A DNA stretch of 18,835 bases from Candidatus Saccharimonadota bacterium (GCA_900555675.1 UNSN01000012.1:1-18835), one strand, 5' to 3'. Shown: positions 6,062 to 14,620, numbered from the stretch's first letter. The notes: generated from the letters alone by a model not told the origin. Program-made: numbers and translations.

Positions 6062-7465
6062 ATGTATCCGACGGATGATCAATCAAACGGTCGAGTGGGC
6101 ATGCCGGTATCAGATCAGCGCCGATCTCTCACGCCGCCAACTCGCGACTCAGCAGCCTCGCGGAATGCCGCTGCTGATGTTATTCGTGGGCAGCTTGACG
6201 CTATTTATTCCAGATCGGAAGGACAGAATCCAGCGCCAGAAAAACCTCAGGCGCAACCATTTTCCGCTCAATTACAACCAAAACCCGAAGTCAGGTCAGA
6301 ACAGCCCAAGGCACAAATAGCCAAACCTCAGCAAGGTTCAATAACACCACAACCAGAGCCGAAAAAGGACACCGTCAATCACGCTATGCGGACGACGCCA
6401 ATTGCCCAAACTCAGATTCAGCCAGAGCCGCAAATTAGCAATTCCGCTTCCGCAAACCAAACCACTCAAACTCAAAATTCAGCCGTCCATACTCAAGTTT
6501 CAGCCGACCAATGGAAGCAATACCACAGCGCTTGGCAGAAATATTATCAGATGTATTACGAGCGTTACTACGCTGGCGACATTGCAGCAAAGAACCGTGA
6601 GATTTCCCGATTGACGAAGGAAAATCAGAATATCACGCCCGTAGTCAGCGTAGACGAGCCTCTGGATCCGCAAAAAGCAGCCATAAAAGAACTCCGCAGT
6701 CAAATTCAGCAAAAGGTTCGCGACTCCGCAAATAAGGTGAAAAAATCCCGGCATTTTGTTCCGGCGATTGCTGGATTATCGGTGTTATTAGTCTTCATGT
6801 TTTTGCAATATAACCGCGTCATTTTCGGCGCGGTCGCAGCTTACACAACACCTGGCGCAATTAACCCGCAAAACATCATCGTTGACGCCTCCACCGACGT
6901 AACTGTCGGACCCGAGCCTAGGATTATTATTCCAAAGATTAACGTTGACACGCCGGTCATTTACGGCGCCGCCAGCGACACGAAATCGCAATCAAAAGCC
7001 ATGGAGAAGGGAGTAGCTCACTTTTCAATTCCTGGCGCCAGTGCCGTGCCAGGCGAAGTCGGAAATGCCGTATTTGCCGCCCACTCCAGTAACGACGCTT
7101 TTGCTGGTGGCGATTATAAATTCGTCTTTGCTCAGAATGAAAAGTTGGTCAAGGGCGACATTATTTACATGAATTACAACGGGAAACGCTACACTTATAA
7201 GGTAACTTCAACAGAAGTTGTTATGCCAACCGAGGTTTCAAAAGTTCAGATTAATACAGATAAGCCAATGTTGACGCTTGTAAGTTGCGTGCCTTTGGGA
7301 ACCGCAGAAAAGCGACTTCTTATCTTCGCAGAACAAATCAGTCCAGACCCAAGCAAAGCTACCGCGACTTCAGAATCCAGCTCAAATCAACAACAAAGCA
7401 ACAAATCAAATATCCCAGGAAAACCCGAGCCGACTTTGCTTGAGAAATTATTCGGCGGTCGATAA
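6062..7465 (+). CDS. sortase-family transpeptidase with long disordered cytoplasmic N-terminus
   Basis: A 467-residue membrane-anchored cysteine transpeptidase that would attach sorted proteins to the cell surface. Residues 1-150 are Pro/Gln/Ser-rich and disordered. Residues 151-172 form a striking Tyr-rich segment, and 175-230 are charged, possibly coiled. One membrane helix spans 232-252. The sortase domain at about 285-425 shows IPKINVDTPVIYG, catalytic His341 in AAHSSND, Cys409 in TLVSCVPLG and Arg418 (AEKRLLIF). A Ser/Gln-rich tail follows. The topology is N-terminus inside, catalytic domain outside. The class cannot be assigned by eye. No substrate with a C-terminal LPXTG signal is encoded in this window. 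The long N-terminal extension is unusual for sortases. Confidence 0.9.
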   Translation: MYPTDDQSNGRVGMPVSDQRRSLTPPTRDSAASRNAAADVIRGQLDAIYSRSEGQNPAPEKPQAQPFSAQLQPKPEVRSEQPKAQIAKPQQGSITPQPEPKKDTVNHAMRTTPIAQTQIQPEPQISNSASANQTTQTQNSAVHTQVSADQWKQYHSAWQKYYQMYYERYYAGDIAAKNREISRLTKENQNITPVVSVDEPLDPQKAAIKELRSQIQQKVRDSANKVKKSRHFVPAIAGLSVLLVFMFLQYNRVIFGAVAAYTTPGAINPQNIIVDASTDVTVGPEPRIIIPKINVDTPVIYGAASDTKSQSKAMEKGVAHFSIPGASAVPGEVGNAVFAAHSSNDAFAGGDYKFVFAQNEKLVKGDIIYMNYNGKRYTYKVTSTEVVMPTEVSKVQINTDKPMLTLVSCVPLGTAEKRLLIFAEQISPDPSKATATSESSSNQQQSNKSNIPGKPEPTLLEKLFGGR

Positions 7466-7469
7466 ATTA

Positions 7470-7487
7470 GCTATTTAATTAAATAGC
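7470..7487. terminator. perfect palindrome at convergent gene ends
   Basis: GCTATTTAATTAAATAGC is an 18-base perfect palindrome beginning 4 bases after the sortase stop. It includes the TAA of the convergent PEGA gene, and could end transcripts from both sides. No clear T-run follows on either strand, so its terminator strength is uncertain. Confidence 0.45.
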
Positions 7488-8971
7488 CCAACAGATCCAT
7501 TGTCCATATTCATTTTACTCAGGACAATTTTTCCAGAAGCGTTGGTCGTCAATCCGTAAACGTATCGCTGGTTCGAGGACAAAACAGAATCCAAACCAGG
7601 CTTAACGCTTATCAACGTATGAGCGTTTGTGCCGTCAAATTCACGAATCTCCATTTTTCCCGACGCAGAAACGCTACGAATATAGAAGTTGTCAAGCCAC
7701 TTCACTTCCTGTGCCACGCCGATATTAAACGCGCTCGACAGTTCTTTACGCTCCAAATCGTAAGTCTGCAATGTCGCGCCGCTTTGCGCCACGATAAATC
7801 GCCCAGCATTGTCTATCGTTATGTTCGCGGTCGCATTATCGGTTTTAATAATCTTCGCCGTTTTCAAGAACTCTTTTTGACGGTCCTTAGAATCCGAAAT
7901 TTCGCCTCTGTAAATTGTCATATTTTTGCCATCAACCAAGACCACGGTGTCTTTATTGAAATAGCGAGAAATTCGAATTACTGGGGTAGAACCAGTAGTA
8001 AAAGTGCCAATCACAAACGGTTCTTTCCAATCTCGCTTCCAAATTCCTGCCACTTTTTTACCGTCAATAACAGCCAGGTAGGACAAACGATCGTCGCCGT
8101 AAAGCTTGAAAGATTCAACGCCAACTAAAATTGGACTGGAAATTGTCGAGCTATCAAGATCAACTCGTCTCAATTCGCCAGTTTCCTGCAAGGCGTAAGC
8201 CGTGTGCGCGCCAGTCCCCGCAAAGCCGATTTGCTTAATTCCAAAACCGGTCATCGCCGTTACGTCAATAATTTTCTCTGGATTTTCTCTATCAAAAACC
8301 AACCACTGCACGCCCGTAGCATTATTTTCCGTTGGATACGAATGTTTCACTAGCGCGTAACGAGAATCGCGGTCCCACTCCGACACAGTAAACGTATGAT
8401 TGTCAGAAGACAGGGAATAGCCAGCCAAAACGCTCGTGCTTAATGCGTGTTCCGTGAATTTTTCCTTATCTTTGTTCGTGTCGCGAATGTCGCCAATTGT
8501 CAAAATCGGAGTTTTATCTTTAACACCAAATCCCATCAAGAAATTACCAGCTGGCGACAGAGAAACGGATTGCAATGAGTCAAACGTTTTCACCTCGGTG
8601 GTTTCGCGTTTGGTCGGAATCAGTCTGGCGTAATTCAAATTCGTAACAGTATCAGACTTGATATTCAACGTTTTTTGCCACGGTTCGTATTTATCCAATT
8701 TCATCGAAAAAGTGTGTTTGCCAGGAAGAACGGTGCTTTTCGTTGGAGTGCGGCGCAGCTCCATATCGTCAACATAAACCAGCGCCCCGCCAGGATGTGA
8801 TTCATATTGGACAAGTCCAGTCTGTTGCAATTCTTTCGTATTTGGATCAAACGTATAGCCGAGCATTCTAAACGTCAAAAACGTAAGAAGAATTATAAGT
8901 GATAATGTCATCAGCGTATACACAAAGGTCCGCCGTGCGAGCTCTTTAGTGCGATTCTTTTTCTGGTACAT
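7475..8971 (-). CDS. membrane-anchored PEGA-domain protein with beta-propeller-like region
   Basis: A 498-residue surface protein. A basic N-terminus (KKNRTKELARR) precedes one membrane helix at about 15-36. A PEGA domain follows at 52-105 (GLVQYESHPGGALVYVDD, then PGKHTFSMKLDKYEPWQKTL). PEGA domains are named after a proline-glutamate-glycine-alanine motif and occur in surface and S-layer-associated proteins. The remaining 390 residues are beta-rich repeats of the TolB/WD40 kind (for example SLSPAGNFLMGFG, TITIDNAGRFIVAQSG), suggesting an extracellular propeller. The function is unknown; scaffolding or host-cell contact is a guess from context. The ATG lies 10 bases from a TGT-TATAAT box. 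It is convergent with the sortase and divergent from the DUF4367-like gene. Confidence 0.85.
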   Translation of the reverse strand: MYQKKNRTKELARRTFVYTLMTLSLIILLTFLTFRMLGYTFDPNTKELQQTGLVQYESHPGGALVYVDDMELRRTPTKSTVLPGKHTFSMKLDKYEPWQKTLNIKSDTVTNLNYARLIPTKRETTEVKTFDSLQSVSLSPAGNFLMGFGVKDKTPILTIGDIRDTNKDKEKFTEHALSTSVLAGYSLSSDNHTFTVSEWDRDSRYALVKHSYPTENNATGVQWLVFDRENPEKIIDVTAMTGFGIKQIGFAGTGAHTAYALQETGELRRVDLDSSTISSPILVGVESFKLYGDDRLSYLAVIDGKKVAGIWKRDWKEPFVIGTFTTGSTPVIRISRYFNKDTVVLVDGKNMTIYRGEISDSKDRQKEFLKTAKIIKTDNATANITIDNAGRFIVAQSGATLQTYDLERKELSSAFNIGVAQEVKWLDNFYIRSVSASGKMEIREFDGTNAHTLISVKPGLDSVLSSNQRYVYGLTTNASGKIVLSKMNMDNGSVGLFN

Positions 8972-8981
8972 AATTACGGAA

Positions 8982-8990
8982 ATTATAACA
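8982..8990 (-). promoter_or_regulatory. extended -10 promoter of PEGA gene
   Basis: On the minus strand this reads TGT-TATAAT, 10 bases before the ATG at 8971. There is no Shine-Dalgarno sequence in the interval. Confidence 0.65.
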
Positions 8991-9027
8991 TATTTTTACA
9001 CTTGAAAAAACCTTAGGCGATTTGTAC

Positions 9028-9056
9028 TATAATATATAGGAATAAACATTAGGGGG
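9028..9056 (+). promoter_or_regulatory. -10 box and Shine-Dalgarno of the DUF4367-like gene
   Basis: TATAAT (9028-9033) lies 27 bases before the ATG, and AGGGGG (9051-9056) lies 4 bases before it. This is one of the few leadered genes in the window, and it does carry a purine-rich ribosome binding site. Confidence 0.65.
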
Positions 9057-9060
9057 ATTA

Positions 9061-10083
9061 ATGGCAAGTAAAAACTACGTGGTTATCAATGGACGAGCTT
9101 ACAACACTATTACCGGAATGGTAATGGATGATATTAAGATTGAAAAATCTGAAATAGAAAAAGGACAATCAATCAGTAAGCGCGGCACGTCTGTATCAAA
9201 TATTCACGCCGCACACGTTCAAAAATCCAGCACATTGAATCGTCGGCACGTTAAAATGCCACAGCGTACGCCATTGGCTGCCAAACCCCAGAAAGCTCGC
9301 GTCGACGTGAAGCAACATGTCGCCGTGAAGAAGTTTTCTGCGCCAATTGCCAGCAAGCCAGCTCCTCAGAAAATTACTATTAACCGTCCAGCCGAAACTC
9401 ACCCCGTCACTCGTCGCGCCCAACAAAAACCTCTTAGCGTTAACACTAAAATGAGAAAAGAACGCCAGCCTCTGACCATGAATAACAATCCGCTTGTCGC
9501 CGTCGCTCCGCAAAAAATAGAAAAACCAGTCGCAAAAACCGCTCATCAATTGAAAAATGAAGCGATTGAGAAAGCTTTGTCGAATGAGATTATCAGCAAT
9601 AAAAAAGCACGTCGACGCCAGAAAAAGGGCGGCGCCTTACGTTGGTTGAATACGTTTTCTGTTGGTTTTGCGGTAATGCTACTCGGTGGCTATTTAACAT
9701 ACCTGAGTATGCCAAATATCTCCATAAAAATGGCAGCCGTTCAATCAGGAATTGACGCCAAATATCCAGGCTACAAGCCAGACGGCTACGCACTGAATGG
9801 ACCCATCAAATTCAAATCGGGCGAGGTCTCTATGAAATATGCCTACGCCGACGGAAGTTCAGGGTACACCATAACCCAGCAAAAAAGCGGTTGGAATTCG
9901 TCAGCAGTGAAAGAATTTTTCTCTGAAAAACACAAGAATCCAAACACCACAATGATCGACGGATTGACAATTTACAGCGGCGGAAAAGAAGCAGCTTGGG
10001 TGAACGGCGGAATCCTATATCAAATCAGTGGCGACGCAAACCTCTCAAGTAGCCAAATTGAAAAAATTGCCACTAGTCTGTAA
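9061..10083 (+). CDS. single-pass membrane protein with DUF4367-like C-terminal domain
   Basis: A 340-residue protein. The first 20 residues form a short folded tag (NYVVINGRAYNTITGM). Residues 30-185 are basic, Pro/Lys/Gln-rich and disordered. A very basic stop-transfer (KKARRRQKK, 181-189) precedes one membrane helix at 195-215. The outer domain (220-340) ends with AAWVNGGILYQISGDANLSSSQIEKIATSL, the pattern of DUF4367-type domains (a Trp strand, 'ly.i.g', then an amphipathic helix). The domain assignment is from memory and moderate. The function is unknown. The design, with a disordered basic inside, one helix and a small outer domain, parallels the sortase and DUF3048 proteins nearby. It is separated from gltX by 29 bases, which contain the gltX promoter. 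Confidence 0.78.
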   Translation: MASKNYVVINGRAYNTITGMVMDDIKIEKSEIEKGQSISKRGTSVSNIHAAHVQKSSTLNRRHVKMPQRTPLAAKPQKARVDVKQHVAVKKFSAPIASKPAPQKITINRPAETHPVTRRAQQKPLSVNTKMRKERQPLTMNNNPLVAVAPQKIEKPVAKTAHQLKNEAIEKALSNEIISNKKARRRQKKGGALRWLNTFSVGFAVMLLGGYLTYLSMPNISIKMAAVQSGIDAKYPGYKPDGYALNGPIKFKSGEVSMKYAYADGSSGYTITQQKSGWNSSAVKEFFSEKHKNPNTTMIDGLTIYSGGKEAAWVNGGILYQISGDANLSSSQIEKIATSL

Positions 10084-10097
10084 CTCATCAGATAACG

Positions 10098-10106
10098 TGC
10101 TATAAT
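10098..10106 (+). promoter_or_regulatory. extended -10 promoter of gltX
   Basis: TGC-TATAAT with exactly 6 bases to the ATG at 10113. The predicted +1 is the A of the start codon. Confidence 0.7.
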
Positions 10107-10112
10107 TTACTC

Positions 10113-11558
10113 ATGACTATTAGAACTCGTTTTGCGCCAAGTCCGACTGGCTATATTCACTTAGGCAACGTTCGCACCGCGCTATACACATACCTTGTTG
10201 CCAGGGCGCATCAGGGAGATTTCATCTTACGCATCGAAGATACGGACCAAGCTCGGTTCGTCGAAGGTGCGGAAGAAATGATTTTGGAAACCTTAAATTG
10301 GCTAGGGCTAAATTGGGATGAAGGACCAACTCTTAACAATCCAAAAGAAGAGTCTGGCAATTTTGGTCCATATCACCAGACAGATCGCCGTGATATTTAC
10401 ATAAAGTGGGCAAAGAAAATGATTAGCGAAGGGCTAGCTTACGCCGATCCGTACACGCCTGAAGAAGTGCAAGTTTTCCGCGACAAAGCCAAAGCTGAAA
10501 AACGAGCATTTTTATATCGCGACCATCGTCCAAAAGATCCGCCAGAGTGGCAACTTGGAATGCCACTGCGCTTCAAAGTTCCAGAAATTAAGCGATATTC
10601 TTGGACGGACGCCGTTATGGGCGAATTGTCGGCCGGCCCAGAAGCTTTGGATGATTTCATTCTGATCAAAGCGGATGGCCTGCCAACCTATAATTTTGCG
10701 CACATCATTGACGATTTTGAGATGCAAGTTACGCACGTGATTCGCGGCTCGGAATATATTGCCAGCACGCCTAAATATCTGTCGCTTTACGAAGCGCTTA
10801 AAATTACGCCACCAACTCTGGCGCACGTGCCACATATTATGGCGCCATCGGGAAATAAAAAACTTGGCAAACGGGACGGCGCTAAAAGCGTAACTGAGTA
10901 TCGATCAGAGGGAATTTTGCCAGAAGCGATGCTTAATTTCTTAGCGCAACTTGGGTGGAATGACGGCACGGAGCAAGAAATTTTCAGTAAAGCCGAATTA
11001 ATTGAAAAGTTCTCGCTTGATCGCGTTCAAAAATCTGGCGCGCGATTTGACGAACAACGACTCATTTGGCTTAACGGTCAATGGATTCGATCGCTTAGCT
11101 TGGACGATCTTTATTCTCGCTGCCAATCATTCTGGGGCGAAGAAGCCAAAAACGCCGATGAATCTTACAAAAAGCGCGTTCTGGAATTGGCGCAAGATCG
11201 CTTGAAGACATTGCAAGATTTGCCAAAATTAACAAGCTATTTCTTCGTCGAGCCTGAAATTGACACGGAATTAATTGACGGAAACAAACAACTTCGCAAA
11301 TTGACCGACGACGAACGACGAGATTTATTGTCAATTGCTCGCCAAGAATTCGAGAAAATTACAGATTGGACGCCAGAAACAATTCAGAATTGCCTTAATC
11401 AATTACTGGAAACGACGGGGCAGAGGCCGGGGATTTTGTTTAGTCTGGTGAGAATTGTGACGACGTGGGCGCCGTTTAGCCCGCAGCTTAACGACACGCT
11501 GGCACTAATTGGCAAGGAAAAAACTCTGCAAAGAATCGATAATTATCTACAAAAATAG
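10113..11558 (+). CDS. gltX: glutamyl-tRNA synthetase
   Basis: A class I aminoacyl-tRNA synthetase that charges tRNA-Glu. In organisms lacking GlnRS it also misacylates tRNA-Gln for the GatCAB route; whether that applies here cannot be seen. The 481 residues are a normal length. The HIGH signature appears as H16-L17-G18-N19 in PSPTGYIHLGNVRTALY. The KMSKS loop appears as KLGKRDGA (250-257). Other family blocks are IEDTDQARFV (41-50), LPTYNFAHIIDD (190-201) and THVIRGSEYI (207-216). The zinc-binding cysteines of some GluRS are absent. The C-terminal anticodon-binding helical domain is complete to the end. A tRNA-Glu gene lies about 5 kb downstream on the other strand. Confidence 0.97.
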   Translation: MTIRTRFAPSPTGYIHLGNVRTALYTYLVARAHQGDFILRIEDTDQARFVEGAEEMILETLNWLGLNWDEGPTLNNPKEESGNFGPYHQTDRRDIYIKWAKKMISEGLAYADPYTPEEVQVFRDKAKAEKRAFLYRDHRPKDPPEWQLGMPLRFKVPEIKRYSWTDAVMGELSAGPEALDDFILIKADGLPTYNFAHIIDDFEMQVTHVIRGSEYIASTPKYLSLYEALKITPPTLAHVPHIMAPSGNKKLGKRDGAKSVTEYRSEGILPEAMLNFLAQLGWNDGTEQEIFSKAELIEKFSLDRVQKSGARFDEQRLIWLNGQWIRSLSLDDLYSRCQSFWGEEAKNADESYKKRVLELAQDRLKTLQDLPKLTSYFFVEPEIDTELIDGNKQLRKLTDDERRDLLSIARQEFEKITDWTPETIQNCLNQLLETTGQRPGILFSLVRIVTTWAPFSPQLNDTLALIGKEKTLQRIDNYLQK

Positions 11559-11577
11559 TTTATTCGTGCGCCGAAAA

Positions 11578-11586
11578 TGCTATACT
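11578..11586 (+). promoter_or_regulatory. extended -10 promoter of the DUF3048-kinase-receiver operon
   Basis: TGC-TATACT, 10 bases before the ATG at 11597. It lies 19 bases past the gltX stop, so the three-gene operon is separately initiated. Confidence 0.62.
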
Positions 11587-11596
11587 AAGCATAAGC

Positions 11597-12703
11597 ATGA
11601 ATGTTGAAAAAATAAATAAATCAGGACAAAAAAAGAACGCTCGCTGGGAGTCGTTCAAAGAATGGGTAAAAAAGCACATTCTGGCAATTGTGCTCGTGGT
11701 GAGCGCAGCGGTTATTGCTGGAGTTTTCATAATTGCAATTCATTCCATAAAATACGAGCAGACCGCTAGCGTGGAGCTGAAATTGCCAACTAAAAAACCC
11801 GCGCCAAAGAAGTTTTATTCGCCGCTGACTGGCGTGGAAATCGCGAACGAAGCCGCCGCAAAGCTGCCTGTAACTGGCGTGATGATTGAGAATAGTCCAG
11901 CCGCCAGACCGCAGTCAGGACTGAAGAAAGCTGGGGTGGTTTATGAAGCTGTGGCGGAAGGCGGAATAACTAGGTTTTTGGCTCTGTACCAGGGAGAGAA
12001 ACCTGCGTTGATCGGTCCAGTGCGAAGCTTAAGATTGTACTATTTGAGCTGGGCGGCGCCATATAAAGCATCAATCGCACACGTTGGCGGAAGTCCCAAT
12101 GCTTTATCTCAAGTCAGAAACGGCAATTATCGCGACATCGACCAGTTCTTTAACGACGGATCATATTGGCGATCTCGCGACCGCTACGCGCCGCATAACG
12201 TCTATACTTCAGGAGAAAAACTTGACCAATTAAACAGCGCAAAAGGTTATAACAATTCCGAGTTCACCAGCTTCGCGCGAGCAGACGGCAAGCCTGTCGA
12301 ATCGCCAAACGCCACATCTGTAAGCATAAACCTCAGCGGCTCACTCTACAACACTTCATACGCCTACGACAAGGCGTCGAATTCTTACCTCAGGAGCATG
12401 GCTGGCGCGCCACATACTGATAGAGAGGATGGGCAAATTGCCCCAAATACTGTCGTAGCTATGGAAGTTGGCGTTGAAGCTCGGGCTCAAAATTACGATG
12501 GCTACGAAGACATCAAAACGACAGGATCCGGCAAAGCTTACATTTTCCAAAACGGCACAGTCGCCACCGCCACTTGGTCAAAAGCGGACATAAATTCGCC
12601 GCTTAAATTGACAGACGAATCTGGAAAAGACGTTGCCTTAAATCGCGGGCAAACATGGATTGCAGCCTTCACACCAGGAAGGGGAAGTGTTTCATGGCAA
12701 TAG
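11597..12703 (+). CDS. DUF3048 (YerB-like) membrane-anchored protein
   Basis: A 368-residue protein of the family that includes Bacillus YerB. A basic N-terminus is followed by one membrane helix (27-49), so the body is outside the cell. The N-terminal DUF3048 region starts at YSPLTGVEI (74-82) and has the hallmark IENSPAARPQSGLKKAGVVYEAVAEGGITRFLALY (97-131) and IGPVRSLRLYYL (139-150). A C-terminal DUF3048 domain ends with LNRGQTWIAAFTPG. The molecular function of the family is not known to me. The gene overlaps the sensor kinase start by 10 bases, so the two are probably translated together. This suggests that the outer DUF3048 domain works with the kinase. Its internal LPVTG (90-94) is not a sorting signal. 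Confidence 0.88.
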   Translation: MNVEKINKSGQKKNARWESFKEWVKKHILAIVLVVSAAVIAGVFIIAIHSIKYEQTASVELKLPTKKPAPKKFYSPLTGVEIANEAAAKLPVTGVMIENSPAARPQSGLKKAGVVYEAVAEGGITRFLALYQGEKPALIGPVRSLRLYYLSWAAPYKASIAHVGGSPNALSQVRNGNYRDIDQFFNDGSYWRSRDRYAPHNVYTSGEKLDQLNSAKGYNNSEFTSFARADGKPVESPNATSVSINLSGSLYNTSYAYDKASNSYLRSMAGAPHTDREDGQIAPNTVVAMEVGVEARAQNYDGYEDIKTTGSGKAYIFQNGTVATATWSKADINSPLKLTDESGKDVALNRGQTWIAAFTPGRGSVSWQ

Positions 12704-14220
12704 ATCCGGCATCTAAAACCCTACGCGAGTACAAACAATATTATTACCGAAAAGTCATATTAGTCCTATTATCAGCGAGCGCCTGCATTATATTAGGACT
12801 GGGAATCGCGCTCCATTTTACGGCAATTTCCATATTCCAGCTAAATTTCTGGATTATCATTTTAATTACTGCTATTTTACAAATCCTATTTTCAATTTCT
12901 ATCGTTAAAATCATCGCTGCACCGCTTAATAAAATTCTGGCGGCGCTTTCTCATAAAATTGGCGAACCGACAACCGACACTCCGCCAAACCCCAACGATA
13001 AACGCTACGAAAAAACCGGATTTAAGACGGCACTTCAGGCAATTTATGGCGATTATCAACCAGAGCAAAAATCAGCTAACGACAACGACAAACCAAAAAT
13101 CCCGCTCACTCAAGCCCTGAATCAAGCCAGTACCGGCGTCGTGATTCTTAATTCCAACCAGAAAATTATCTTCGCCAATTCCGCCGCCCCGATTTCCAGG
13201 AACGCAAAAGGTGAGGATTTTCTGGCGCTTGATTTTCTAAACGAACCAAGCATTTCCGATTGGCTTCACGAAATCTCCAATGAGAAAATTAAAGCCGAGC
13301 GCCGTTGGCAACGCATTAGTACCAACCCCGACATCATCCAAAAAACGCGGATTTTTGATATCGTGGCTTCATTTGAGAAAGGCGCCGCCGCCGAAACTGT
13401 CATTTTTCTCATCGACAAGTCTAAAGGATATTTGCCAGAAGAAGAGGACCTAAATTTCATCTCATTTGCCGCCCATGAACTTCGCGGACCGATTACAGTC
13501 ATTCGTGGATACCTGGACATCATCAACGAAGAGTTTGCTGGACGCTTGCAGGGCGATGAAAGGCAACTTCTTGATAGGTTGGTCGTTTCGTCCAATCGCT
13601 TGTCTAGCTACATTGACAATATTCTTAACGTCGCCAGATATGATAGACATCACTTGAAGGTTTATCTGCTGGAAGACACTGTCGCTAATATTTACGCCTC
13701 GATCGCCGATGATATGCAGCTTCGTGCCTCAACTCAACACAGAATGCTCAGCGTCAATATTCCAGATGATCTGCCGACAGTAGCCGCTGATCACGGAAGT
13801 ATCGGGGAAGTGATTGGTAATCTAATTGACAATGCCATTAAATACAGCTTTGAGGGCGGGTCCGTAACCGTTTCCGCGGAGAAAAAAGGCGACTTCGTGG
13901 AAGTGTCCGTCGCTGATAATGGAATTGGAATGCCGGCGAATGTCGTGGACAATTTGTTCCATAAATTCTACCGATCGCACAGATCACGCGAGGCTGTAGC
14001 TGGGACGGGAATTGGGCTTTACATTTGCAAAGCTTTTGTCGAATCTCACGGCGGCTCGATAATCGCTCGATCCCGCGAAAACGAAGGCTCGGTCTTCTCG
14101 TTCACTTTGCCAATTTATGCTACAGTTAAAGACAAATTGCTAGAAGACGGGCAATTAAATAATCAATTGATACGAAAGGGTGGCGGCTGGATAAAAAATC
14201 ACGCTATGTATAAGGGCTAG
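12694..14220 (+). CDS. sensor histidine kinase
   Basis: A membrane histidine kinase of 508 residues, counted from the ATG at 12694. That start follows GGAAGGGGAAG at about 10 bases; a longer in-frame reading from 12655 lies deep inside the previous gene and is rejected. Two membrane helices (about 20-42 and 51-72) flank a very short outer loop, so sensing is probably within the membrane or through a partner. A PAS-like domain lies near 137-240. The HisKA helix is FAAHELRGPITVIRGYLD with phospho-acceptor His261. The ATPase domain has NLIDNAIKY (376-384), DNGIGM (408-413), FHKFYR and GTGIGLYI (437-444). It is complete. The receiver follows 8 bases after the stop. Confidence 0.94.
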   Translation: MAIDPASKTLREYKQYYYRKVILVLLSASACIILGLGIALHFTAISIFQLNFWIIILITAILQILFSISIVKIIAAPLNKILAALSHKIGEPTTDTPPNPNDKRYEKTGFKTALQAIYGDYQPEQKSANDNDKPKIPLTQALNQASTGVVILNSNQKIIFANSAAPISRNAKGEDFLALDFLNEPSISDWLHEISNEKIKAERRWQRISTNPDIIQKTRIFDIVASFEKGAAAETVIFLIDKSKGYLPEEEDLNFISFAAHELRGPITVIRGYLDIINEEFAGRLQGDERQLLDRLVVSSNRLSSYIDNILNVARYDRHHLKVYLLEDTVANIYASIADDMQLRASTQHRMLSVNIPDDLPTVAADHGSIGEVIGNLIDNAIKYSFEGGSVTVSAEKKGDFVEVSVADNGIGMPANVVDNLFHKFYRSHRSREAVAGTGIGLYICKAFVESHGGSIIARSRENEGSVFSFTLPIYATVKDKLLEDGQLNNQLIRKGGGWIKNHAMYKG

Positions 14221-14224
14221 GAGG
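14219..14224 (+). promoter_or_regulatory. strong Shine-Dalgarno of the receiver gene
   Basis: A perfect AGGAGG, partly inside the kinase stop codon, 4 bases before the ATG at 14229. It contrasts with the SD-less first genes of transcripts. Confidence 0.8.
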
Positions 14225-14228
14225 AATT

Positions 14229-14612
14229 ATGATAAAGACAATTTTATGCGTGGAAGATGACCGATTTATTGGCGAAATGTACGTCAGAAGTTTGCAAAAA
14301 GCGGGATATGACGTGACGTGGGTAGTCGACGGAAATGACGGGCTAGTGGCGGCGCGCAACCAGAACTTTGACTTGATAATCTTAGATTTGATGTTACCAG
14401 AGCAACGCGGTGACCAGATTTTAGACGCACTGAGAAACAACAATGTCGATTTGGTTCCGAATAGCAAGATTTTGATTATGACCAATTTTGAGCAGGACGA
14501 AGCTTCGCGTAAATCCGTTATGAGTCGCGTCGACGGATATCTGATTAAAGCCGACATTACGCCGCGGAATTTGATAGATGTCGTTAAGCAGATGAGTAGC
14601 GATAATCTTTAA
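14229..14612 (+). CDS. stand-alone response-regulator receiver
   Basis: A 127-residue single CheY-like receiver without an output domain. The acidic pocket is E9-D10-D11, the phosphorylation site is Asp53 (LIILDLMLP), the switch residue is Thr85 (ILIMTNF) and the conserved lysine is Lys107 (GYLIKAD). It must signal by protein-protein contact or pass phosphate on, since there is no DNA-binding domain. It is the third gene of the DUF3048-kinase-receiver operon and the kinase is its evident partner. It converges on the DUF4268 gene with a 21-base gap. Confidence 0.94.
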   Translation: MIKTILCVEDDRFIGEMYVRSLQKAGYDVTWVVDGNDGLVAARNQNFDLIILDLMLPEQRGDQILDALRNNNVDLVPNSKILIMTNFEQDEASRKSVMSRVDGYLIKADITPRNLIDVVKQMSSDNL

Positions 14613-14620
14613 TTCTGCAC

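Noticed and set aside
7619..8128. 169-residue open frame antisense to the PEGA gene
   Set aside because: It lies wholly within a well-supported gene, has no ribosome binding site and shows no family pattern.
11864..11878. LPVTG pentapeptide in the DUF3048 protein, a match to the sortase signal LPXTG
   Set aside because: It is at residues 90-94 within the conserved N-terminal DUF3048 strand, with no C-terminal hydrophobic helix and charged tail after it.
12655..12693. Longer start for the first histidine kinase (13 extra residues)
   Set aside because: It lies inside the DUF3048 C-terminus in another frame, has a Cys/His/Arg-rich leader unlike kinases, and the ATG at 12694 has a purine-rich ribosome binding site.
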